Shown: positions 23,972 through 31,725, numbered from the stretch's first letter. The stretch is DNA of 64,000 nucleotides from an uncultured Clostridia bacterium (GCA_934464705.1 CAKSKB010000006.1:1-64000); one strand, 5' to 3'. Translations and numbers: made by a program. The notes: generated from the sequence alone by a model not told the origin.

Positions 23972-25264
23972 ATGAAGAATACAGCACTTGCCGCACCCGA
24001 GTGGCTTGCACGCTCTGCGGTATACCAGGTAAATCCGAGAACCTTTTCAAAAGACGGTACAATAAAAGCGGTTACAGAGGAACTTCCGTATTTAAAATCC
24101 ATCGGTTTTAATATCGTGTATCTCTGCCCGGTGTTTGAAGAAGATGACAGCACAGATATAAATTTCTGGAGCGAAAGGCAGAAGGCTTCTGAAACAAACA
24201 ATCCGAAAAACCCTTACAGAATGAACGATTATTTCGCAATCGACGAAGAATACGGAACCGTTTCCGACCTCAAAGAGCTTATCGACAAGGCTCATGCGCT
24301 TGATATGAGGGTGCTTCTTGACCTTGTTTATGCGCATATCGGTACGAATGCGCCCGTTATAAAAAAGCACCCCGAATTTATAAAGCAAAATCCCGACGGC
24401 TCGTTTATCACCACAAACTGGCACTTTCCGGAACTTGATTTCAAATGCGAAGGTCTTCGGGAATATCTGTACTGCAACATGACATACTTTATCGGAGTAT
24501 GCGATGCGGACGGATTCAGATGTGATGTCGGCGACCATGTTCCCGTTGATTTCTGGAAAGAGGCGAGGCGGAGAATAAAGGCGATAAAGCCCGATTCCGT
24601 TTTGATTAACGAAGGCTCAAAATATGAAAATATGGCTATAGCCTTTGATTCGTGCTATACATTTCCGTGGCACACGGCTCTTTACAGCATATTCTGCGAA
24701 GGCGAATCGGCAAAAACGCTTTCGGAGGTTTGGGGCACAATGCACGACGGCATACCGGAGGGTTCGGTTCTGCTTTGCGATATGGACAATCACGATACCG
24801 TCACCGACTGGCCCGCGCGCATAGAAACGACAGTCACCCACGACGGCATGGAGCAGATTCTGGTTATGAACTACATGATAGACGGAATCCCCATGGTGTA
24901 CACCGGAAACGAGCTTGCCTGCACGGCGCGCCTCAGTATGTTTGCCAACCGTTTTCATCCGGGGGCATTCGAGGTAACGGACAGAAACAGAAAAACCGCC
25001 CCCGAAGCCGTAAAAAGGCAGGAAATAATAAAGGAATTAAATAAACTGAAAAGCGAAAGCGATGTTCTGCGTTTCGGCAGCACCGTATGGCAGAACTTTG
25101 ACAGCGACAGCATAATATCTTTTAAAAGATGTTTTGAAAATAACGAAATAATATTTATAGGCAATTCCAAAAAACAGCCCCTGCGAAATCAGTATGAATA
25201 CCGTTCCGGAAAAAATTCTTTTCGGAAACAACTCCGCAGTGTCGGACGGCAAACTCAGCCTTGA
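23972..25264 (+). CDS. GH13 alpha-amylase-family glycosidase, frameshifted at the C-terminus
   Basis: Cytoplasmic (no signal peptide) GH13 enzyme of 430 residues as read. Catalytic regions are intact: DLVYAHIG, the nucleophile in GFRCDVGDH, the acid/base Glu in LINEGSK and the third Asp in DMDNHD. It probably splits imported alpha-glucans or similar oligosaccharides. After residue 399 the reading frame shifts at a run of six A (25169-25174): removing one A restores a frame reading EISMNTVPEKILFGN and ending EPYGYVVFSN at a TGA at 25293-25295, the normal C-terminal beta-domain ending. As written, the last 31 residues are out of frame. Either a sequencing error in a homopolymer or a real mutation. 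The 270-bp mobile-like element begins nine bases after the restored stop. Confidence 0.85.
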   Translation: MKNTALAAPEWLARSAVYQVNPRTFSKDGTIKAVTEELPYLKSIGFNIVYLCPVFEEDDSTDINFWSERQKASETNNPKNPYRMNDYFAIDEEYGTVSDLKELIDKAHALDMRVLLDLVYAHIGTNAPVIKKHPEFIKQNPDGSFITTNWHFPELDFKCEGLREYLYCNMTYFIGVCDADGFRCDVGDHVPVDFWKEARRRIKAIKPDSVLINEGSKYENMAIAFDSCYTFPWHTALYSIFCEGESAKTLSEVWGTMHDGIPEGSVLLCDMDNHDTVTDWPARIETTVTHDGMEQILVMNYMIDGIPMVYTGNELACTARLSMFANRFHPGAFEVTDRNRKTAPEAVKRQEIIKELNKLKSESDVLRFGSTVWQNFDSDSIISFKRCFENNEIIFIGNSKKQPLRNQYEYRSGKNSFRKQLRSVGRQTQP

Positions 25265-25303
25265 ACCGTACGGTTATGTAGTTTTTTCAAACTGATTTTT
25301 CCT

Positions 25304-25585
25304 CTCAGGCAAGCGAGTGGTTAACTCTTAATGGTTTTTATCGGCTTATTTTCCCCAATACTGCGCAAACTCACTTGATAATACGACCGTATTAACTGCG
25401 TTCGCTTGCTTGTCTTGAGAAAAATCGGCTCGATAAAAACTGCTCGCACCTTATTGCGAAATAATTTTTAGCCATTTTTGGTGCGGAGATCGCTGACAGG
25501 CGTTTGCCTTTCAATGACGACAAGCCGAAAAGGGCAAAAATTAGTCGTCATAAGGCATTAAGAGTTAGGGCTTCGCTTGCCTGAG
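25304..25585 (+). mobile_element. MITE-like 270-bp element, copy A
   Basis: A non-coding element bounded by CAAGCG (25310) and CGCTTG (25579), 270 bp, with outer flanks CTCAGG / CCTGAG forming an inverted pair. The same 270 bp occurs reverse-complemented at 47470-47739; apart from five consecutive changes near the left end (25317-25321 region) only two substitutions separate the copies. The right terminal repeat includes CATTAAGAGTTAGGGC; the left one has AACTCTTAATG intact. Internal palindromes include AATACGACCGTATT and TGACGAC...GTCGTCA. No ORF longer than about 60 codons. It lies between the GH13 stop and the terminator at 25585. Confidence 0.75.
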
Positions 25586-25627
25586 CCGCAGCAAAACGGA
25601 AACCGTTTTTGCTGCGGCTTTTTTTCG
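25585..25627 (+). terminator. Intrinsic terminator of the GH13 gene
   Basis: Long stem GCCGCAGCAAAA...TTTTGCTGCGGC with CGG/CCG at the loop and T7 following. Its left base touches the end of mobile-like element copy A. Confidence 0.85.
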
Positions 25628-25664
25628 TTATTTTTAAAAAATTTGACAAATAATTAAAAACATC

Positions 25665-25693
25665 TTGTAATTTTGAAATATTTCTGTTATAAT
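25665..25693 (+). promoter_or_regulatory. Promoter of walRK
   Basis: TTGTAA (25665-25670) and TATAAT (25688-25693) with 17-base spacing, 40 bases before the TTG start at 25733. Confidence 0.65.
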
Positions 25694-25732
25694 AGATATG
25701 TATATTCATAGCTATACTGAGGAGGAATATCT

Positions 25733-26437
25733 TTGGATAGAAAAATACTTATAATTGACGATGAAAAAAATATAGTAGATATTTTAAAATTCAACCTTGA
25801 AAAATCGGGATTTGAAACCGTTGAAGCATATGACGGCGCCGAAGGCGTGGAAAAAGCGTATTCCGAATCGCCGGACCTCATTCTGCTTGATATAATGCTG
25901 CCCAAGATGGACGGTTTTGAAGCCTGCAAAAAAATCAGAGAAAAGCTTTCAACCCCCATAATCATGCTTACCGCAAGGGAGGAGGAGGTTGACAAGATTT
26001 TAGGGCTTGAATTGGGAGCGGACGACTACATAACAAAGCCGTTTTCGGTTCGCGAGCTTATGGCAAGAATCAAGGCGAACCTTCGCCGCATGACCCCTGC
26101 CGAAGTGTCGGCGGACAAATCCGACGCTTCCTCCGGAACCATTGTTTCGGGCAAGCTTGCCATAAACTGCGACCGTTATGAAGTCAAAAAAGACGGTACC
26201 GTTATCGACCTTACTCTCCGTGAGTTTGAACTGCTCAAATTTCTTGCAACGCAGCCGGAGCGTATTTTCACCCGTGAAAATCTTCTTGAAAAGGTGTGGG
26301 GATATGAATATTACGGCGATGTAAGAACCGTTGATGTTACGGTAAGAAGGCTCAGGGAAAAGATTGAGGACGAGCCGAGTTCACCTGCTTATATAATCAC
26401 AAAACGAGGCGTTGGATACTACTTTAATAAGGAATAA
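25733..26437 (+). CDS. walR: Response regulator, WalR/PhoB type
   Basis: 234 residues. Receiver domain with the acidic pair in LIIDDE, phospho-acceptor Asp in LILLDIMLPKMDG, Thr in MLTAREEE and Lys in DYITKPFS; then an OmpR/PhoB winged helix (LTLREFELLKFLATQPERIFTRENLLEKVWGYEYYGDVRTVDVTVRRLREKIE). Starts with TTG, seven bases after GGAGG. With the PAS-containing kinase six bases downstream it matches the WalR/WalK system that controls cell wall hydrolases in Firmicutes. A PhoP or VicR label would be equivalent; the YycH/YycI-like genes at 59-61 kb support the WalR call. Confidence 0.88.
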   Translation: MDRKILIIDDEKNIVDILKFNLEKSGFETVEAYDGAEGVEKAYSESPDLILLDIMLPKMDGFEACKKIREKLSTPIIMLTAREEEVDKILGLELGADDYITKPFSVRELMARIKANLRRMTPAEVSADKSDASSGTIVSGKLAINCDRYEVKKDGTVIDLTLREFELLKFLATQPERIFTRENLLEKVWGYEYYGDVRTVDVTVRRLREKIEDEPSSPAYIITKRGVGYYFNKE

Positions 26438-26443
26438 GGATTT

Positions 26444-28198
26444 ATGTTCAAAAGTATTCAGTGGAAGCTGGTCGCAATGTTTCTTCTTGTTGCGCTGGCC
26501 GTCATTATTGTAATAGGAACATTCACCATAAACAGCGTTGCCGACTTTTACAATAAGGACTTTAAAAATCAGATAGAAGCTGCGCTTACAGCCGATTTTA
26601 CAGACAGGCTTTCCGCCGCGCTTACAGAAAAACAGCCCGAGCAGGCTGTTTTTCAGACTGCGGAGGTTTTTTCGGCGCGCCTCGGAATAAATTCATACAG
26701 AAACTATTATGTTCTGGATTCCTTCGGCGTGTCCTCCGGGGGCGAGAAGCTTGCAAAAACCGACAATATTATCACAGCAATGAGCGGAAATATCGGAAAC
26801 AAAACACATTCGGGTGTCGGTTATATGGACTATGCCTATCCGATTAAGGATTCGGACGGCCGTACACAGTATATTTTATATATAAAGGACTCCAAGGAGG
26901 AGGTCTTTGAAGTAACAAGAAATATATTCACGATAATTCTTCAGGCGCTGATTATGGGTATACTTCTTGCAACGGTGCTCGGCTTTTTGCTGTCGAGAAG
27001 CATCACTACGCCTATTTCAAACCTGACAGCGAAAGCGGAAAAGATTGCACAGGGAGAATTTGAGCATATCAGTACCGTTTCTTCAAAAGATGAAATCGGG
27101 CAGCTTATAAACACATTCGGATATATGTCAAAAACCCTTAAAGCAACGCTTGAGGAAATCGGCGAAGAGCGGGATAAAGTCGAAACCGTTATCGGATGTA
27201 TGACGGACGGAGTCATGGCGTTCAATCAGGACGGCGAAATTATACATATAAATCCGGCGGCAAAGAATATGCTTGACATTAAGGACGAAAGCGAAATCCG
27301 TTTTGACGATTTTTTTGCATCTCTCGGCGCAGATATATCTCTCGGACATTTTCTGTATCTTGATATGTACAGCACGGTCGAGAAAACCATAGATTACAAC
27401 GGAATGATACTGACCGCCATGATTGCGCCGTTCCGTTCGGAAAAGGACAAAACCGGCGGCGTTGTTGCGGTGTGGCAGGATGTCACAAAAAGCCGTAAGC
27501 TTGAAGAAATGCGCCGTGAATTTGTTGCAAATGTTTCGCACGAGCTTAAAACTCCGCTCACAACGGTTAAATCCTACACCGAAACGCTTATTGATGACGA
27601 CCTTCACGATAAAGATATGGGCATAAAATTCCTGAATGTAATTCTCGGCGAAATCGACCGTATGAACCGAATCGTGAGCGACCTTCTGCTGCTTTCGAGA
27701 ATCGATTACAACCGGACCGACTGGCAGAAAGAACCGTTTTCACTTGATGAACTGCTTAAAAATGTGGTTGAAAAACTGAGCCTTGATGCAGAAAAACGGG
27801 GGCACACGCTTACTTATGAGGCGTCTTCAATCCTTCCGATGTTTGAGGGCGACCGCGACCGCATAGAGCAGGTTGTCACAAATATAATTTCGAATGCCAT
27901 AAAATATACTCCGGACGGCGGAACCATACGGGTTTATGCCGGATTTGTGCTGAACGAAGTTTATATAAGGGTAAAAGACAACGGCATAGGCATACCGGAG
28001 AGTGACCTTAAACGCATATTTGAACGCTTTTATCGGGTTGATAAGGCGCGTTCACGCGCATTCGGCGGAACAGGTCTCGGGCTTTCGATTGCAAAGGAAA
28101 TTGTCGAGGCGCACGGCGGTACGATTTCAATCGAGAGCAAGGTCGGGAGCGGCACAACGGTGCTTATACGCTTTCCGTCACCGAGGAAATCTATGTAG
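26444..28198 (+). CDS. walK: Sensor histidine kinase, WalK type
   Basis: 584 residues. Membrane segments at about 11-31 and 165-185 flank an extracellular sensor domain; then a HAMP linker (ITTPISNLTAKAEKIAQGEF), a PAS domain (about 240-345, IGCMTDGVMAFNQDGEIIHINPAA), HisKA with the phospho-acceptor His in FVANVSHELKTPLT, and HATPase_c with NIISNAIKYTPDGG, DNGIGIPESDL, and GGTGLGLSIAKEI. This order TM-sensor-TM-HAMP-PAS-HisKA-HATPase is that of WalK. The accessory genes yycH, yycI and yycJ do not follow; YycH/YycI-like genes lie far away. Confidence 0.88.
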   Translation: MFKSIQWKLVAMFLLVALAVIIVIGTFTINSVADFYNKDFKNQIEAALTADFTDRLSAALTEKQPEQAVFQTAEVFSARLGINSYRNYYVLDSFGVSSGGEKLAKTDNIITAMSGNIGNKTHSGVGYMDYAYPIKDSDGRTQYILYIKDSKEEVFEVTRNIFTIILQALIMGILLATVLGFLLSRSITTPISNLTAKAEKIAQGEFEHISTVSSKDEIGQLINTFGYMSKTLKATLEEIGEERDKVETVIGCMTDGVMAFNQDGEIIHINPAAKNMLDIKDESEIRFDDFFASLGADISLGHFLYLDMYSTVEKTIDYNGMILTAMIAPFRSEKDKTGGVVAVWQDVTKSRKLEEMRREFVANVSHELKTPLTTVKSYTETLIDDDLHDKDMGIKFLNVILGEIDRMNRIVSDLLLLSRIDYNRTDWQKEPFSLDELLKNVVEKLSLDAEKRGHTLTYEASSILPMFEGDRDRIEQVVTNIISNAIKYTPDGGTIRVYAGFVLNEVYIRVKDNGIGIPESDLKRIFERFYRVDKARSRAFGGTGLGLSIAKEIVEAHGGTISIESKVGSGTTVLIRFPSPRKSM

Positions 28199-28218
28199 AA
28201 TTGTGTAGAATTTTGAAA

Positions 28219-28245
28219 AACAAGGCGGAAACCGCCTTGTTTTTG
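28219..28245 (+). terminator. Intrinsic terminator of walRK
   Basis: Arms AACAAGGCGG / CCGCCTTGTT around a three-base loop, followed by TTTG TT. Twenty bases after the walK stop. Confidence 0.85.
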
Positions 28246-28273
28246 TTAAAATCTCCGAATTTTATTTTACCCC

Positions 28274-28302
28274 TTTACAAATGTATTAAATTGTGATAAT
28301 AT
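28274..28302 (+). promoter_or_regulatory. Promoter of the uracil/xanthine permease gene
   Basis: TTTACA (28274-28279) and TAATAT (28297-28302) with 17-base spacing, giving an untranslated leader of roughly 175 bases. Confidence 0.65.
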
Positions 28303-28339
28303 TAATCAGACAACTGAATACGGAAAAATTAAAAAAATA

Positions 28340-28427
28340 TCGATGCGGAACATCGACAGGATTTTTTTTTTGAGAATTTTAGGCAGAACAGAGTCTTGTT
28401 TGGGTTTGGCAAACAGGATTTTTTTTT
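28340..28427 (+). promoter_or_regulatory. Leader with two hairpin/T-tract units, candidate attenuator
   Basis: Unit 1: arms TCGATG (28340-28345) / CATCGA (28351-28356), then CAGGA and ten T (28362-28371) and GAG. Unit 2: arms CTTGTTTG (28395-28402) / CAAACAGG (28410-28417), then A, nine T (28419-28427) and GAG. The second is a strong intrinsic terminator lying 56 bases before the start codon of the permease; the first repeats the same CAGGA-T-tract-GAG tail behind an unrelated stem. Full-length expression of the permease must read through at least one terminator-like structure. No known riboswitch or PyrR-binding consensus was recognised. Confidence 0.6.
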
Positions 28428-28483
28428 GAGTTTTTTTAGCTGTTCGGTTGAAAATTATTAAATTTTTCGGAGGTCTTTCACTA

Positions 28484-29842
28484 ATGAAACTGATTTACGA
28501 TGTAAACGACAAACCCAAGTTCGGTCAGCTGATCGTTTTCGCAATCCAGCAGCTTCTCGCAATCATGGCGGCAACGCTTGTTGTTCCGGTAATTGTCGGA
28601 CATGACATGCAGCCTGCGGCAGCGCTTTTCGGCGCAGGTATCGGCACACTCATCTATGTACTGTGTACTCTTAAAAGAAGTCCCGTGTTCCTCGGTTCAT
28701 CCTTCGCATTTATCGGCTCAATGACGGCAGCCTTCGCAGGCGGCGTTTCGGCAGGTCTCGGATATGCCGGAATGATTCTCGGTGCAATTTTCGCAGGGCT
28801 TGTTTATGTGGTTATCGCAATCATCGTTAAATGCGTTGGCGTTAACTGGATTGACAAAATCATGCCTGCGGTTGTTATAGGACCTACCGTTTCGATTATC
28901 GGACTTTCGCTTTCAGGCAACGCAATAAGCGACCTCACAACCGGCAAGGTTATGATAGGCGATGCTCAGGCAGCGTCACCGCTTGTATGTGTTCTCTGCG
29001 GTCTTATCACTCTGTTTATCACAATGCTTTCTTCAACATACGGTAAAAAGATGGCAAAGCTTATTCCGTTTATCATCGGTATCGTAGGCGGATATGCCGC
29101 AGCAACAATCTTCACCGTTATCGGAAACGCCGCAGGAATCGACGCTCTTAAAGTTATTGACTTTTCTCCCTTTACCGCTCTCGTTGCAGACGGCGTGGGG
29201 ATAAAGACCTTCTTTAATGTTCCGAGCTTCACATTTGTTACCGCAATGAAAGGCGTAAGCGAAATCACACCTTCATATGTCGCAACAATTGCGGCGGCTT
29301 ATATCCCGGTTGCATTCGTTGTTTTTGCGGAACATATCGCAGACCATAAAAACATTTCATCAATCATTGAAAAAGACCTTCTTAAAGATCCCGGACTTTC
29401 AAGAACTCTCCTCGGTGACGGTATCGGCTCGATGTTCGGCGCGTTCTTCGGCGGCTGCCCCAACACTACATACGGCGAATCCATCGGCTGCGTTGCAATT
29501 ACCCGAAACGCTTCGGTCCTCACGATTATCGCCGCTGCAGTCGGCGCAATCATAATTTCGTTTGTTGCACCCTTCGTTGCAATCGTCAACTCAATTCCCA
29601 ACTGCGTAATGGGCGGCGTTTGCATGGCGCTTTACGGCTTTATTGCAGTATCGGGGCTTAAAATGTTCAAAAATCTCGACCTTGACGATAACCGAAATCT
29701 CTTCGTTGTCAGCGTTATACTCATTGCAGGTATCGGCGGTCTGACGCTCAACTTCGGCGCAGTAACAATCACCGAAGTTGCCGCAGCGCTCATCCTCGGC
29801 ATCATCACAAACCTTATCCTTTCAAAGGCAAAGGCGGAATAA
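28484..29842 (+). CDS. NCS2-family uracil/xanthine permease
   Basis: 452 residues, about twelve to fourteen membrane segments. GQLIVFAIQQLLAIMAATLVVPVIVG is the typical start; QxxxPxTxYGE-type motif appears as GGCPNTTYGESIGCVAITRNAS, and the substrate-site Glu in FAEHIADHKNIS is the form found in uracil permeases (UraA/PyrP). The ATG at 28484 has GGAGG eleven to fifteen bases upstream; the TTG at 28448 would be ahead of it. Imports uracil (or xanthine) by proton symport. Probably regulated through the unusual leader described separately. Confidence 0.88.
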   Translation: MKLIYDVNDKPKFGQLIVFAIQQLLAIMAATLVVPVIVGHDMQPAAALFGAGIGTLIYVLCTLKRSPVFLGSSFAFIGSMTAAFAGGVSAGLGYAGMILGAIFAGLVYVVIAIIVKCVGVNWIDKIMPAVVIGPTVSIIGLSLSGNAISDLTTGKVMIGDAQAASPLVCVLCGLITLFITMLSSTYGKKMAKLIPFIIGIVGGYAAATIFTVIGNAAGIDALKVIDFSPFTALVADGVGIKTFFNVPSFTFVTAMKGVSEITPSYVATIAAAYIPVAFVVFAEHIADHKNISSIIEKDLLKDPGLSRTLLGDGIGSMFGAFFGGCPNTTYGESIGCVAITRNASVLTIIAAAVGAIIISFVAPFVAIVNSIPNCVMGGVCMALYGFIAVSGLKMFKNLDLDDNRNLFVVSVILIAGIGGLTLNFGAVTITEVAAALILGIITNLILSKAKAE

Positions 29843-29857
29843 CAGAGTATTGTTTAT

Positions 29858-29893
29858 CCCCTGCAGAAATAATTCTGCAGGGGTTTTAATTTT
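29858..29893 (+). terminator. Intrinsic terminator of the permease gene
   Basis: Eleven-base arms CCCCTGCAGAA / TTCTGCAGGGG, four-base loop, then TTTTAATTTTT. Confidence 0.9.
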
Positions 29894-29901
29894 TATAGAT
29901 G

Positions 29902-29930
29902 TTGACAAATTTTTTTCTTTATGCTATTAT
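29902..29930 (+). promoter_or_regulatory. Promoter of the toxin-antitoxin pair
   Basis: TTGACA (29902-29907) and TATTAT (29925-29930), 17-base spacing, ending 20 bases before the toxin start codon. Confidence 0.7.
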
Positions 29931-29949
29931 AATAAGTGAAGGTGATACG

Positions 29950-30201
29950 ATGGAAGTAAAATATCACAAAAAAGCGATCAAGTTTATTAATAATCTTCCC
30001 GAAAAAGAAAGGCTCAAGATTAAAACAGGGATTCAAAACCTTGTTAAATCCCCTGAAAATTGTGATATTAAGCCCATGGAAGGATATACTAATCTATATA
30101 GGTTACGAATCGGCAGATACAGGCTGATATATACAAAAAACAATGTAATTTTGTTTATTGCAGATATCGGAAACCGAGGAAATATTTATAAAAAGTATTA
30201 A
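29950..30201 (+). CDS. RelE/ParE-superfamily toxin
   Basis: 83 residues from the ATG at 29950, preceded by GGTGAT; an upstream in-frame extension lies over the promoter and is not coding. The fold pattern is RelE-like: KYHKKAIKFINNLPEKERLKIKTGIQNL (two helices), then YRLRIGRYRLIYTKNNVILFIADIGNRGNIYKKY, with the basic residues and terminal Tyr used in mRNA cleavage by this family. Followed 11 bases later by an acidic small protein, its probable antitoxin. Confidence 0.8.
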   Translation: MEVKYHKKAIKFINNLPEKERLKIKTGIQNLVKSPENCDIKPMEGYTNLYRLRIGRYRLIYTKNNVILFIADIGNRGNIYKKY

Positions 30202-30212
30202 GAGGTGAGTTT

Positions 30213-30425
30213 ATGTCGGAAAATACAAAACAGATGCTTAGTATATTTGAAGTACTGCCGGAATCCGATCAGAAAATGCTGATTACGCTGACAAAAAAGT
30301 TGCTGCTCGCTTATGATCCGGAGTATACAAAGCTTTTACCCAATGAAAAAGCAGAACTTGATGAAGCTTTGGCAGATATCGAAAACGGAGTCAATATTTC
30401 CGACGGTTCAGAAATTGAATGGTAA
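30213..30425 (+). CDS. Putative antitoxin
   Basis: 70 residues, acidic, no recognisable helix-turn-helix. The C-terminal part (LDEALADIENGVNISDGSEIEW) resembles the toxin-wrapping tails of antitoxins partnered with RelE-type toxins. GAGGTGAG precedes the ATG. Order toxin-then-antitoxin is the reverse of the classical arrangement, as in HigBA-like modules. Confidence 0.65.
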   Translation: MSENTKQMLSIFEVLPESDQKMLITLTKKLLLAYDPEYTKLLPNEKAELDEALADIENGVNISDGSEIEW

Positions 30426-30532
30426 TTTAAATTCCGGCGTATTTGCTTAGTGCATTATTGAATTAAAGACTTTTGTTCGTGTGATTGAAGTTGTCTAAAA
30501 TGCACAAACTTATAAAAAATGGCAAAAAGCAC

Positions 30533-30561
30533 TTGACAACAAATCGTGTTTGTGCGATAAT
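30533..30561 (+). promoter_or_regulatory. Promoter upstream of the lysine riboswitch
   Basis: Perfect TTGACA (30533-30538) and GATAAT (30556-30561), 17-base spacing, about 30 bases before the aptamer. Confidence 0.7.
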
Positions 30562-30590
30562 CGTAAGTGATAATTGAATAGATTTTAATC

Positions 30591-30762
30591 AACTAATGGT
30601 AGAGGTGCGGTGCCTATCAGTAAATTAAGCCTATGGGCGGAAACCTTGGTTTAATTGAAAGGAGCCATCGCCGAAGCTTGCAAAGCTTTTCCGGGTTTTG
30701 CTTGCTGGGCCGCAGGATAACATTTTGCGGACTGTCACATTTGTGGAGCGCTATCCGTAGTT
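30591..30762 (+). promoter_or_regulatory. Lysine riboswitch (L-box)
   Basis: Conserved elements appear in order: GGTAGAGGTGCGG, AGTAA, AAAGGAGCCATCGCCGAAGC, GCTGGGCCGCAGGATAAC, ACTGTCAC and TGTGGAGCGCTATC, with a P1 stem between AACTAATGG (30591) and CCGTAGTT (to 30762). This is the L-box aptamer that binds free lysine. A strong terminator follows at 30783, so high lysine should stop transcription before the ABC transporter genes. Part of the 30426-30882 gap, the rest of which holds the promoter and terminator. Confidence 0.9.
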
Positions 30763-30782
30763 ATTTGTATTTGGATTATTTT

Positions 30783-30823
30783 AACCGTATACGCTGACTA
30801 TATTTAGCGTATACGGTTTTTTG
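30783..30823 (+). terminator. Riboswitch-controlled terminator
   Basis: Thirteen-base arms AACCGTATACGCT / AGCGTATACGGTT, loop of ten, then T6. Lies between the lysine aptamer and the substrate-binding protein gene; the expression platform. Confidence 0.88.
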
Positions 30824-30882
30824 CGTTTGGATTAAAAAATATTCGGTTTTCAAACAAAATTTTTATAAAGGTGGTAATTCAC

Positions 30883-31710
30883 ATGAAAAAGTTACTCTCA
30901 ATCATTTTGGCGGCATCGCTTGTTTTCAGCCTTGCGGGCTGCGGTTCGGACAAGTCCGAAAAGACCGCCGACAGCAATGTTCTTAAAGTAGGTATGGAAT
31001 GTAACTATGCTCCCTACAACTGGTCGCAGGCAGACGATTCAAACGGTGCCGTTCCGATTAAGAATGTGGACAATATGTACACCAACGGCTACGATGTTCA
31101 GGTTGCACAGAAGATAGCCGACGCACTCGGCAAAAAGCTTGAAATTTACGCTTATGAGTGGGACAGCCTCGTTCCGGGAGTTCAGTCCGGTAAGCTTGAC
31201 ATGGTAATTGCCGGCATGAGCCCCACAAAAGAGAGAAAGGAAAAGATTGATTTTTCCGATAACTACTATATTTCAAACCTTGTTATCGTAACCAAAAAGG
31301 ACGCACTTTCCGATGTTAAAACAATTGCGGACCTCGACGGCAAAAAAATTGCGGCACAGTCCGGAACATTCCACCTCCAGGCACTCACCGAACAGACCAA
31401 GGCGAATGTCAGCGAACTTGCGGACTTCTCCACAATGTTCATTGCCCTCGGTGCCGGCACTGTTGACGGCTATGTTGCGGAGGAACCTACCGCAATGTCT
31501 GTTTGCCTTGATGAGAATTACAGCTATGTACCTTTCGTAAACAACGATACCGGTTTTGAAGTTGCCGATGACGATGTAAGCATTGCAGTCGGCGTTAAGA
31601 AGGGATCAGATCTCAAAGAGCAAATCAACGGCGTTCTTAAAGATTTCAGCGCAGATGACCAGAAAGCGCTTATGCTCGAGATGGTTAAGCTTGCACCCAC
31701 AGACGAATAA
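30883..31710 (+). CDS. Amino acid ABC transporter substrate-binding lipoprotein, probably lysine
   Basis: 275 residues. Lipoprotein signal LVFSLAGC with Cys at 20. The mature part is a family 3 solute-binding protein: LKVGMECNYAPYNW, GYDVQVAQKIADALGKKLEIYAYEWDSLVPGVQSGKLDMVIAGMSPTKERKEKIDFSDNYY, AAQSGTFHLQAL. The ATG at 30883 has GGTGG eight bases upstream. The preceding lysine riboswitch indicates lysine as the transported amino acid; this comes from the regulation, not from the binding pocket. Confidence 0.9.
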   Translation: MKKLLSIILAASLVFSLAGCGSDKSEKTADSNVLKVGMECNYAPYNWSQADDSNGAVPIKNVDNMYTNGYDVQVAQKIADALGKKLEIYAYEWDSLVPGVQSGKLDMVIAGMSPTKERKEKIDFSDNYYISNLVIVTKKDALSDVKTIADLDGKKIAAQSGTFHLQALTEQTKANVSELADFSTMFIALGAGTVDGYVAEEPTAMSVCLDENYSYVPFVNNDTGFEVADDDVSIAVGVKKGSDLKEQINGVLKDFSADDQKALMLEMVKLAPTDE

Positions 31711-31725
31711 TAAGGAAAGATTATC

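Noticed and set aside
25304..25585. CRISPR array or tandem repeat
   Set aside because: The sequence is a single unit with inverted ends, not a series of direct repeats and spacers. No CRISPR pattern was seen anywhere in the window.
28340..28371. Guanidine-II (mini-ykkC) riboswitch in the permease leader
   Set aside because: Two tandem hairpins are present but the loops lack the ACGR sequence required by that family, and the gene is a nucleobase permease.
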